The position numbers and the translations under genes are program-made. The notes beneath the pieces are model-generated. The model saw nothing but the letters and a program-made list of their open reading frames with translations. It was not told the DNA's origin and ran no database searches. A stretch of 64,000 bases of DNA from Anaerolineae bacterium (lineage in GTDB: Bacteria; Chloroflexota; Anaerolineae; Aggregatilineales; UBA2796): assembly GCA_019637555.1 (NCBI GenBank), contig JAHBVK010000021.1, forward strand, positions 28,425 to 92,424, read 5' to 3'. Shown here piece by piece: positions 27,520 to 34,870 of this stretch. The first letter of the stretch is position 1; the number at the start of each line of letters is the position of its first letter.

Positions 27520-28569
27520 TTAGAGCAATCCCGTCGTTTCTGGCAGTCCCATCATGGCGTTGAAGTTCTGCAGCGCCTGACTCGCTGCACCTTTGCGCAG
27601 GTTATCCAGCGCCGAGGTGATGATCACGGTGTTGCCGACCATCTCTGTGACCGCGACGATAGCATTATTCTTGTGCACCGCTTGCTTCATCTGTGCCGCT
27701 TTGCCCTGTGGCAGTAGCGTGACCAGCGGTTCATCGGCGTAGGCAGCCTCGAACGCCTGCTGGATGCGCTGCTTATCCCAACCGGGCTTGACGTGAGCGT
27801 AGACCGTCGCCAGCAACCCGACATCAACGGGGACGATATGCGGCACGAAGATCAATTGCCCGACATCGGTTTGCAGCTTGTGCAGTTCTTGCTCGATCTC
27901 CGGTACGTGGCGGTGCTGCCGTCCGGCGTTGTAGGGGCGGACATCGCCGTAAACTTCCGCGAACATCGATTCCAATTTGAGCGCCTTGCCCGCACCGGAG
28001 ATGCCCGTCTTGGTATCCGCGATGATCGGATCAGCGGTCAGTGCGCCATTCTTCGCCAGCGGATAGAGTGCCAGCAGCACCGTCGTCACATGACAGCCGG
28101 GGTTGGCGATGTACTGCGCGTTGTAAAGTTTGTGGCGGTTGAATTCAGGTAAACCAAAGGGAGCGGGGAGGAGATGAGGGGCTGGATGATCATGCTTGTA
28201 GACTTGCTTGTAGAGTTCGGGCGTATCCAGCCGCAAGTCAGCCGAGAGGTCGATGACGTGGACGCCTTGCTCCACCGCTTGCGCGGCGACTTGTCCGGCG
28301 ACCCCGTGCGGCAGCGCCAGAAAGACGACATCGGCGCTGGCGAGTGGCGCCTCTGCCACTGGCACCAGTTCCAAGCCGTCGATGCTCTCTTTGGAACTCT
28401 CCGAGGTGGCGAACACGATCCGCGTGTTGGGGTGCTTCTTGAGCAGGCTCATCAGCACCTGACCGCTGTAGCCAGTCGCGCCATAGACACCGACGTTATA
28501 GACCTTGTTGGCGTCGGGCAAGGGCGCGATGGCGGTATCTGTTCGTAGTTCTGCAAGTTGATCGGTCAC
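27520..28569 (-). CDS. argC: N-acetyl-gamma-glutamyl-phosphate reductase
   Basis: This NADPH-dependent reductase produces N-acetylglutamate semialdehyde. The 349-residue product has the Rossmann start VGVYGATGYSGQVLMSLLKKHP, the catalytic cysteine in NPGCHVTTVLL, the DTKTGISGAGK segment, and HRHVPEIEQEL. Translation begins at GTG, with GAGGAG nine bases before it. It is the first enzyme gene of the leftward arg cluster and follows a short Arg-rich leader ORF and a terminator hairpin. Confidence 0.96.
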   Translation of the reverse strand: MTDQLAELRTDTAIAPLPDANKVYNVGVYGATGYSGQVLMSLLKKHPNTRIVFATSESSKESIDGLELVPVAEAPLASADVVFLALPHGVAGQVAAQAVEQGVHVIDLSADLRLDTPELYKQVYKHDHPAPHLLPAPFGLPEFNRHKLYNAQYIANPGCHVTTVLLALYPLAKNGALTADPIIADTKTGISGAGKALKLESMFAEVYGDVRPYNAGRQHRHVPEIEQELHKLQTDVGQLIFVPHIVPVDVGLLATVYAHVKPGWDKQRIQQAFEAAYADEPLVTLLPQGKAAQMKQAVHKNNAIVAVTEMVGNTVIITSALDNLRKGAASQALQNFNAMMGLPETTGLL

Positions 28570-28613
28570 TTATCTTTTCTCCTCACTCAGCAATCGGACG
28601 TTGAGCTTTAGGC

Positions 28614-28650
28614 AAATAAAAACCCCCCAGCCTATACAGGTCTGAGGGGC
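28614..28650 (-). terminator. Terminator (candidate attenuator) upstream of argC
   Basis: On the minus strand, GCCCCTCAG-A-CCT pairs with AGG-CTGGGGGG around a GTAT loop (about 11 bp, one bulged A, one G-T pair) and runs into TTTTTATTT. It lies between the leader ORF stop (28680) and the argC GTG (28569). Such a hairpin ahead of the operon is expected for transcription attenuation. Confidence 0.85.
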
Positions 28651-28679
28651 TTTACTGTTGATTCGGGTTCGTTAATTCC

Positions 28680-28766
28680 CTACAGCATGAAGCGCCCGCC
28701 CAGACTATGGCTGGTGGTACGGGGACGGCGCTCACGACGCGGAGAGAAAGGGATATTAGCGAACAT
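28680..28766 (-). CDS. Arg-rich leader peptide of the arg cluster (28 aa)
   Basis: The ATG at 28766 opens a 28-codon frame ending in TAG at 28680. Six codons are arginine: residues 10, 11, 13, 14, 16 and 25, including the run RRERRPR. The ORF ends about 30 nt before the terminator hairpin and 110 nt before argC. Codons 22-24 (CTG GGC GGG) can pair with the 5' arm of the terminator (CCCCTCAG), forming a possible antiterminator. A ribosome stalled on the arginine run would leave those codons free. The ORF is too short for ordinary gene finders and has no Shine-Dalgarno. A start close to the mRNA 5' end fits the promoter proposed just upstream. Confidence 0.72.
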   Translation of the reverse strand: MFANIPFSPRRERRPRTTSHSLGGRFML

Positions 28767-28773
28767 GCAGATC

Positions 28774-28801
28774 AGTGTACTGCGATCTCTGTAGATTGCA
28801 A
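28774..28801 (-). promoter_or_regulatory. Candidate promoter of the arg leader
   Basis: On the minus strand TTGCAA (28801-28796) is followed after 16 nt by TACACT (28779-28774). Each matches four of six sigma-70 consensus bases. A start about seven bases later would fall at or next to the leader ATG, giving a leaderless or nearly leaderless mRNA. Confidence 0.4.
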
Positions 28802-28881
28802 GGGGTTTATGAAAGAAATTTAAGACGAATTTTTGAAAAAGACCACAATTTAGTTGTAACCGGATGGCAGGGGCTGATCAC

Positions 28882-28887
28882 TATAAT
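28882..28887 (+). promoter_or_regulatory. Perfect -10 box upstream of the hydrolase
   Basis: TATAAT lies 99 nt before the hydrolase ATG. No good -35 hexamer stands at 16-18 nt; TTGTAA is 22 nt away. It is a weak promoter call. Confidence 0.35.
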
Positions 28888-28985
28888 GGTGAAGCTTGCT
28901 TGCTGACGCCCCGATGCTGCGCCTCGTGGAAGAGAGCGATGCATCGACAGGGTAGAGGTTGGTTCAGTTTGGCAGGGAGATGTTT

Positions 28986-30227
28986 ATGACTGCTCTAGAT
29001 CAGTTGTACGTGCGCTGCATCGGCGTTTATGAATTCGAGGCGGGACGTCGGCTGCTGCTCACACGCAAGGGATCGGGAGAGACGGCGATCTACTTCTACG
29101 CTGAAGGTACGAAACTGACCCACTTGCTGCCGATCTCCGAAACGGCGCTAACGACGGCACACGGCGAGACGATCAGATTGGAAGAAGCAGCGTCGGCGAT
29201 CTTGCTGGAGCGTGACGGTCACCAGCAGATAGGGCGTAGAGCGCATGAGTATGACGAGGAACAAGTCCTGATCGTGACGGAGGAAGGGCATACCTTAGCA
29301 GGCTGTTTGCTCAAGCCGCTGACGCCAGCGCCTCATCCGGCGGTGTTGTTCTGCCATCTCGCTAACGTCCACGAGCGCGATTATTATCGGCTGTACGCGC
29401 AGCATCTGGTCAAGCGGGGAATCGCGGTGCTGCTTTACGATAAGCGTGGTCGGGGTAGTTCCGGCGGCGAGGCGCTCGGTTCGCAGATTTATGAGTTGAG
29501 CGAGGATGCCGATGCCGTATTCCGTTTTCTGCGGCAGCATCCCGCCGTTGATCCGCAGCGGATCGGCTTGTGGGGGATGAGCAACGGCGGCTGGGTCGAT
29601 TTGCTAGTGGCAAGCAAGTATCCCGACGTGATGTGGATCATCAATCTGTCAGCAGCGGGCGTAGCACCGACACGACAAGAGTTGGTGCGCCGCTTGAACG
29701 TCTCGCGGCAGGCGGGCGCAACGCCGGATCAGCTTCAGTTTTTGGCATCGTTCTGGCAGCTAGTATTTAGTTTTCTGACGGGTGCGGTGTGGTCGGAGGA
29801 GGTGGAGGCGGCATTGACGCGCCTTCAGCAAGAACCGCAGTGGCGCGCTCTGCTGCAAGATACGGGCGGCGATTGGCTGCTGGATACCGGCATTGACGAG
29901 ATCAAGCGGGAGTATCGCGGGGCGTGGCGTGATGGTGGCTTCGATCCGATCCCGCTATACGCACAGTTACACTGCCCGATCCTGTGCCTGTGGGGCGAAA
30001 ACGATGATGTGCTGCCGCTGGAAGAAAGCGTAGGCAATATCCGGCGGGCACTGCGTTCCAGCGACCACAGTGATTGGTCGATCCGCACCTTCCCGACGGC
30101 TGATCACCTTTTCTATCTGGCTGGTGGCAGCATGGACTCGTGGAGCGATGGTCAAGCGGCGGCTGACATCCACTTGCCGGAAGAAGTATTTACGATCATG
30201 GCGGATTGGGCGAAGGCGCGCGTCTAG
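28986..30227 (+). CDS. Alpha/beta-hydrolase, acyl-peptidase/dienelactone-hydrolase-like
   Basis: The 413-residue protein has an N-terminal beta-rich extension of about 100 residues, then an alpha/beta-hydrolase domain. The oxyanion region is AVLFCHLANVHERDYYR, DKRGRGSSGG follows, and the nucleophile elbow is GMSNGG (Ser). The acid is in WGENDDVLP and the His in TADHLFYL. This arrangement is common among esterases and peptidases of unknown substrate. I chose ATG 28986, since AGGGAG stands six bases upstream; ATG 28980 and GTG 28959 are less well placed. It is divergent from the arg leader. Confidence 0.83.
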   Translation: MTALDQLYVRCIGVYEFEAGRRLLLTRKGSGETAIYFYAEGTKLTHLLPISETALTTAHGETIRLEEAASAILLERDGHQQIGRRAHEYDEEQVLIVTEEGHTLAGCLLKPLTPAPHPAVLFCHLANVHERDYYRLYAQHLVKRGIAVLLYDKRGRGSSGGEALGSQIYELSEDADAVFRFLRQHPAVDPQRIGLWGMSNGGWVDLLVASKYPDVMWIINLSAAGVAPTRQELVRRLNVSRQAGATPDQLQFLASFWQLVFSFLTGAVWSEEVEAALTRLQQEPQWRALLQDTGGDWLLDTGIDEIKREYRGAWRDGGFDPIPLYAQLHCPILCLWGENDDVLPLEESVGNIRRALRSSDHSDWSIRTFPTADHLFYLAGGSMDSWSDGQAAADIHLPEEVFTIMADWAKARV

Positions 30228-30292
30228 CTCGTTGACCTCTGATGTTGCCAGCGCGCCTCCTCCATTTTCGCTCCATTTCCGTCGGTCAGCAT

Positions 30293-30676
30293 TCAGACTC
30301 GCTCCCAGACTCCCTCGCCGCGTAACAGCCTTGCCACCTGATCGGGGAAGCGTGTATTGTCCAGCGGCTTGGGCAGGAAGCCATCGAAACCGCGCTGCTG
30401 TACGCTGTTCATCTCGCTGATGTGTACGGTATAAGCGACGATAGGAATATCGCCCAAATGCGACCGGATCAGTTCTTTGGCGGCAAAACCATCCAGCCCC
30501 GGCATTTCTAGATCGAGGAAGACAATATCCACCTGATCGAGAGTCGGTAAGACGCTTTCCAGCGTCACGGATTTGCTGATTTCGGTGCTGCTGATGCCCT
30601 GTTTGGCGAGCATTTGCACCAGAATCCGCACATTGGTCGAATTATCGTCAATCACCAACGCGTGTTTTGCACTCAT
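30293..30676 (-). CDS. Single-domain response regulator (first of three)
   Basis: The 127-residue protein is a lone receiver: acidic pair in VIDDNSTN, phospho-acceptor Asp in IVFLDLEMPGLDG, Thr in VAYTVH and Lys in GFLPKPLD. It has no output domain. The C-terminus (RLLRGEGVWERV) resembles the tails of the next two receivers, which suggests duplication. It probably passes phosphate on or acts by protein contact, as CheY- or Spo0F-type proteins do. It is the last gene of a leftward kinase-receiver cluster. Confidence 0.88.
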   Translation of the reverse strand: MSAKHALVIDDNSTNVRILVQMLAKQGISSTEISKSVTLESVLPTLDQVDIVFLDLEMPGLDGFAAKELIRSHLGDIPIVAYTVHISEMNSVQQRGFDGFLPKPLDNTRFPDQVARLLRGEGVWERV

Positions 30677-30734
30677 GGTCAGTTATTACGTCCTCCCTCT
30701 CCGTTTACCCGTTCCTACTGCCGACAGGTAAATC

Positions 30735-31157
30735 TCAATAGCTGTTGACCTGCTGTCCGACATCCCAGATTGTCCCGCCATCCATCACCCTGACTAACTG
30801 TTGGGCGAAGGTGTTCATGTTGATTGGTTTGGGGATAAACCCGGAAAAACCCATCAGTTTGGCTCTGGGGATTGCCGTCGCCGCGTCCATCGCGGAAACC
30901 GCCAGAATCGGCGTCTTGCGGTGGGCAGGCAGGGCGCGAATTTCAGCAAAGACCTCGAAGCCAGAGATGCTATCTGCCAGCATCAAATCCAGAATGATCA
31001 GATCGATGCGCGGGAGCTGCTTGAGGTGATAGATGGTGTGGTAGCCAGATCGCTCAAATTCGACGGTCGCCCCGTGACGCACCAGCGCCATCTGAAAGAC
31101 GACACGATTGGGTGGATTATCTTCCACAATAAAGATTTGTTTATCCTTTAAGAGCAT
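30735..31157 (-). CDS. Single-domain response regulator (second of three)
   Basis: This lone receiver of about 140 residues has the acidic patch IFIVEDNPPN, the phospho-Asp in LIILDLMLADSISGFE, and GFIPKPIN with the conserved Lys. Its tail is VRVMDGGTIWDVG, similar to its two neighbours. The start at ATG 31157 is supported by AGGAG eight bases upstream; a longer frame begins at 31190. It lies between two paralogous receiver genes downstream of the six-TM kinase. Confidence 0.88.
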   Translation of the reverse strand: MLLKDKQIFIVEDNPPNRVVFQMALVRHGATVEFERSGYHTIYHLKQLPRIDLIILDLMLADSISGFEVFAEIRALPAHRKTPILAVSAMDAATAIPRAKLMGFSGFIPKPINMNTFAQQLVRVMDGGTIWDVGQQVNSY

Positions 31158-31237
31158 GACATTTTCTCCTTCTCGAAGAAGTGGCAGCATTCAAGCTGCG
31201 TCGCTCCGGCTCTACAGCCGAGGAACTAGAAATGGCA

Positions 31238-31654
31238 TTACACATTGACGATTCGCCAAATGATTTCCCCTCCTAAGATGCGCCTGAAGGTCTCGGAAAA
31301 GCTGCCGATGTCAATCGGCTTTGCCAGACAACCATTGAAGCCCGCTTTTTGCAGCATCTGTACTTCTTCGTTCATGACGCTGGCAGTCAGGGCGACGATA
31401 GGCACGCCCTTCGTCCACTCCAAACGGCGCAGCATGGTTAGCATCTCGAAACCGTTGTACGGCTTCATGTGGATGTCTAGAAAGATAATCGATGGTTTAG
31501 GATCAAGTGCCTGAACACGCGCCAGAAAATCGACGCTGTCCTCGAAAATAGTGACGTGCTGCAGGCGCAGACGTTTTTGCAGCAGCAGTTCCATGATCTT
31601 GCGACTCTGCGCGTTATCTTCCACGTAGAGGACGACGGGATCAGTGTTCATCAT
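31238..31654 (-). CDS. Single-domain response regulator (third of three)
   Basis: The ~138-residue lone receiver shows LYVEDNAQSR, phospho-Asp in IIFLDIHMKPYNGFE, Thr in VALTAS and CLAKPID with the conserved Lys. It ends RRILGGEIIWRIVNV, again the shared tail. GGAAGG lies about seven bases before ATG 31654. It follows the histidine kinase gene by 16 nt and is likely co-transcribed, so it is the best candidate for the direct phosphate acceptor. Confidence 0.88.
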   Translation of the reverse strand: MMNTDPVVLYVEDNAQSRKIMELLLQKRLRLQHVTIFEDSVDFLARVQALDPKPSIIFLDIHMKPYNGFEMLTMLRRLEWTKGVPIVALTASVMNEEVQMLQKAGFNGCLAKPIDIGSFSETFRRILGGEIIWRIVNV

Positions 31655-31670
31655 TCCTTGACCTTCCAAG

Positions 31671-33098
31671 TTAGCTGATTGATGGCACTAATTCGGCGGC
31701 TTTGATCGGCAGCGAGACGAAAAACGTCGAACCTCTGCCTAACTCGCTGTGCAGCCAGATTTGCCCCTTATGCGCTTCTGCCAGACTCTTAGAGATTGCC
31801 ATGCCCAAGCCCGTGCCACCACTGCCACGCAATCCGGTTTGCGTCTGCTTGAAGGCGGAAAAGACCAGCGCCTGATCGCTGTTGGCAATGCCCGGACCTG
31901 TATCCTTGAAGGACACCAAGACTTTGTCGCCGCTGCGCTTGGCGGTGATGACGATCTCGCCCTGCTCGGTGAATTTGCAAGCGTTAGCGAGGATGTTCAG
32001 GAAAATCTGGAAAATGCGCTGGCGATCTCCGCGCAAAGTCGGCAAGTCCGGCTCGATCTCGGTTTTAATGACGATGGGTTTATCTACTAGCAAACTGCGT
32101 GCGGTGGCGGTGAGGGTATCGAAGATGTTGTTCAGATCAACGCCATCTTCAATAAACAGACTGAGTGAACCCGCTTCGATCTTGGACATGTCGAGCACAT
32201 CGTTGATCAAGTTGAGCAGGTGCTTGCCGCTGTTGACGACCTCGGTCAGCAGTTCTGTCTGCTCCTCGTTGGTCGGTCCGGCATCTTGTTCTAAGACAAA
32301 GCGCGTGAAGTTGATCACCGCGTTCAAGGGGGTGCGCAGTTCGTGGGACATGCTCGCCAGAAACGCGGATTTTACGCGGTCTGATTCTTCGGCTCTGGCG
32401 CGTGCTTCCTGCGCTTCGGTGGTGATGGCGCGGAGCTGCTTCTCTTGCTGCTCAAGCTGTCTGGTGCGGGCATCGGCACGCAGCCAACTGGCGCGTAGGT
32501 ACTGCGTGGTTACCCGTCCAACAGTTGCCAAGATGAACAGGACAACGATGGGGATAGAGTAAACCACGATGTCGCGCACAACGCCGAGATCGAAGGCGGG
32601 GAATTGAATCAGCGGGCGTAACACTAAGGCAGCGATGTAACCGAGAATCGTCAGCAATGCCCAGACCAGCGCGGCACGCTGCGTTTCGAGAAATATCGCT
32701 AGCACCACGATGATGGTGCCACCGAGTGCGGAGATCAATAGATACTCATTGGTTTGCTGCAAGAGTCCGAAGCTGCTGACCACCCACAGCGCCGCCGCCA
32801 GCCAGATGCGGGCATTCATACCTAGAGTCGCCAAAGTCGTGGTGCGCAGTAAGATGAAGGAAACGATAGTGATCATCAAGAAGCTCAGGCTGATGATCAG
32901 GGCGGAAATGGATTGCTGCTGGGCGAAGGGGATGAAGTAAAAGGCGGCTAGACCTGCACAGACGATGATTACTAGCTTGAGTAATGCGGAGAAAACATCA
33001 AACTGATATTGAAGTTGTTCGAGTTCGGCGCGTAAATTGGAGGTTTGGGCTTGGATGGTAGTGCGTTGCTGATTGGGTAATGCGATTTGGTTATGCAT
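31671..33098 (-). CDS. Membrane histidine kinase with six transmembrane helices
   Basis: The ~475-residue kinase has a short cytosolic coiled N-terminus and six hydrophobic helices (about residues 35-210) with very short loops, so the sensor is probably within the membrane. A coiled linker (ARTRQLEQQEKQLRAITTEAQEARARAEE), HisKA (ASMSHELRTPLNAVINF) and HATPase_c (NILANACKFTEQG, FKDTGPGIAN, GSGGTGLGMAISKSL) follow. It is the first gene of a leftward unit with three lone receivers. GAGGAG is ten bases before ATG 33098. Confidence 0.92.
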   Translation of the reverse strand: MHNQIALPNQQRTTIQAQTSNLRAELEQLQYQFDVFSALLKLVIIVCAGLAAFYFIPFAQQQSISALIISLSFLMITIVSFILLRTTTLATLGMNARIWLAAALWVVSSFGLLQQTNEYLLISALGGTIIVVLAIFLETQRAALVWALLTILGYIAALVLRPLIQFPAFDLGVVRDIVVYSIPIVVLFILATVGRVTTQYLRASWLRADARTRQLEQQEKQLRAITTEAQEARARAEESDRVKSAFLASMSHELRTPLNAVINFTRFVLEQDAGPTNEEQTELLTEVVNSGKHLLNLINDVLDMSKIEAGSLSLFIEDGVDLNNIFDTLTATARSLLVDKPIVIKTEIEPDLPTLRGDRQRIFQIFLNILANACKFTEQGEIVITAKRSGDKVLVSFKDTGPGIANSDQALVFSAFKQTQTGLRGSGGTGLGMAISKSLAEAHKGQIWLHSELGRGSTFFVSLPIKAAELVPSIS

Positions 33099-33399
33099 TG
33101 TCGCACGTCTCCTCATAGAGCAGCAAAGAGACCATTCAGCTATTCATTTTGCGTATTGACTACCTGTGGTTGCGATGACTGGAAAAATCTGGTGATCAAT
33201 AGTCTCGCTCAACGATGCCAAAACGGATAAGTAGAATTCTATATACAATCATCATTATTATTGCACTACGCAAAGATTAAGCTATAACGAATTTGTATGG
33301 ACTATGAAGAATCCGTCTTAATTTATCATTATTTGAACGAAACGAGGATCACCATCTGGTGATCCTCGTACAGTGTTAGGAATGGAGGCTGACCGCTGA
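33099..33399. other. 301-nt AT-rich intergenic region
   Basis: It holds the upstream region of the six-TM kinase gene and the terminator of the next gene (33335-33368). The middle (33180-33330) is strongly AT-rich. No gene or RNA was recognised. Confidence 0.5.
33335..33368 (-). terminator. Terminator after the alpha-oxoamine synthase gene
   Basis: CGAGGATCACC (33343-33353) and GGTGATCCTCG (33358-33368) form a perfect 11-bp stem with a 4-nt loop. On the minus strand it is followed by TTTCGTTC. Confidence 0.75.
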
Positions 33400-34623
33400 C
33401 TAGCCGATGTTCTCGCTAGCGGTTGCCTGTTCGCTCTTGAGCAGGAACAAATCGAGACGCTCACCGACGCGCTGCAAAATCTCCAGCGCCCGATCCAGAT
33501 GATCTCTGGTGTGCGTGGCGGTGTAGCTGGTACGCAACAGACTCATCTGCGGCGGCACACCCGGCGGCACGACAGGATTGGTGTAGACACCTTCATCAAG
33601 CAAGGCACGCCATGCCAGCGCGGTGCGGAATTCATCGCGGATGATCAGCGGGATGATCGGCGTGTTGCTGTAGCCGGTATCGTAGCCCATCTCGCGCAGG
33701 CTCTTGCGCATGTACTCGGCGTTGTCCCACAGGTTGTTGACGATCTCCGGATGTGCTTCGATGATGTCGAGGCAAGCAAGCACTGTCGCGGCATTGGCGG
33801 GTGGTAGGCTGGCGCTAAAGATCAATGCACGGGCGTTGTGCTGCACGTAATGGAGGACATCCGCCTTACCGACGATGTAACCACCGACGGAGGCGAAGCT
33901 CTTGCTGAACGTGCCCATGATGATATCCACTTCATCTTCTAGATTGAAGTGTGCCGCCGTGCCGCGTCCACCGGGACCAGTAACGCCGATGCCGTGCGCG
34001 TCATCGACCATGATCCGTGCGCCGTACTTCTTGCAGATGGCGACGATCTCCGGCAGTGGGGCGATGTCGCCGCCCATGCTGTAGACACCATCAACAACCA
34101 CCAGCTTGCCCGCGTCATCCGGTAAGCGCCGGAGGACATTCTCCAGACTGCTAACATCGTTATGGCTGAAGCGGCGCATTTCGCCGAAGCACATCAGGCA
34201 GCCATCGACGATGCTGGCGTGGTCTTCCTTATCGACGATCACGTAATCGCCCTTGCCTACCAGCGCGGTGATCGTACCGACGTTCGCCTGATAGCCCGTA
34301 GTGAAGGTCAGCGCCGCTTCCGCACCGTGATACTTGGCGAGTCGGCGTTCCAATTCGAGGTGTAGTTCTAGCGTACCGTTGAGGAAACGGCTGCCCGTGC
34401 AGCTTGTGCCATACTTGGCGATGGCATCCATCGCGGCTTGGCGCACCTGCGGATTGGTGGTCAGCCCCAGATAGTTATTGGAGCCGATCATGATCACTTC
34501 GTGCCCTTCAAATTGGGCAGTGGTGCCTTCCGAATTTTGCAGCGGCTGGAAGAAGGGATAGAGACCCAACTCCTTAGCTTCTTTGACCCGCGTATAGTTG
34601 TGTACCTTGTCGAACAGGTCCAT
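33400..34623 (-). CDS. Alpha-oxoamine synthase, serine palmitoyltransferase-like
   Basis: This PLP enzyme of 407 residues belongs to the family that condenses an amino acid with an acyl-CoA. It shows MIGSNNYLGLTTNPQVRQAA, YGTSCTGSRFLNGTLELHLELE, VDDAHGIGVTGPGGRG, and the PLP lysine in GTFSKSFASVGGYIVG. The phrases GSNNYLGL, TSCTGSRFLNGTLELH and FSKSFASVGG are closer to bacterial serine palmitoyltransferases than to glycine C-acetyltransferase (Kbl) or BioF. It could make 3-ketosphinganine for sphingolipids, but family annotation as 2-amino-3-ketobutyrate CoA ligase is the main alternative. No other sphingolipid gene is seen nearby. Confidence 0.85.
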   Translation of the reverse strand: MDLFDKVHNYTRVKEAKELGLYPFFQPLQNSEGTTAQFEGHEVIMIGSNNYLGLTTNPQVRQAAMDAIAKYGTSCTGSRFLNGTLELHLELERRLAKYHGAEAALTFTTGYQANVGTITALVGKGDYVIVDKEDHASIVDGCLMCFGEMRRFSHNDVSSLENVLRRLPDDAGKLVVVDGVYSMGGDIAPLPEIVAICKKYGARIMVDDAHGIGVTGPGGRGTAAHFNLEDEVDIIMGTFSKSFASVGGYIVGKADVLHYVQHNARALIFSASLPPANAATVLACLDIIEAHPEIVNNLWDNAEYMRKSLREMGYDTGYSNTPIIPLIIRDEFRTALAWRALLDEGVYTNPVVPPGVPPQMSLLRTSYTATHTRDHLDRALEILQRVGERLDLFLLKSEQATASENIG

Positions 34624-34870
34624 ATTTCCTCTCCAGACCGTTATACTTTGCAGACTTTTAAAGGAGTCTCGTTGAGTAATATACTAAACACCGATTCTGT
34701 AAAAGTGATTTGCGAATTGGTAATGTTTTTGTGCTGATGACCTTTTTGATGCTTAATCATGCAGGACAAATACTACCCAATTTACCTAGTACGTGTATAC
34801 GAGACGTCCCTTCAAAAGTTTTATGACGATGTGACGTAAGCATAGCAATTCTTAGACTGGAATCAGCAGT

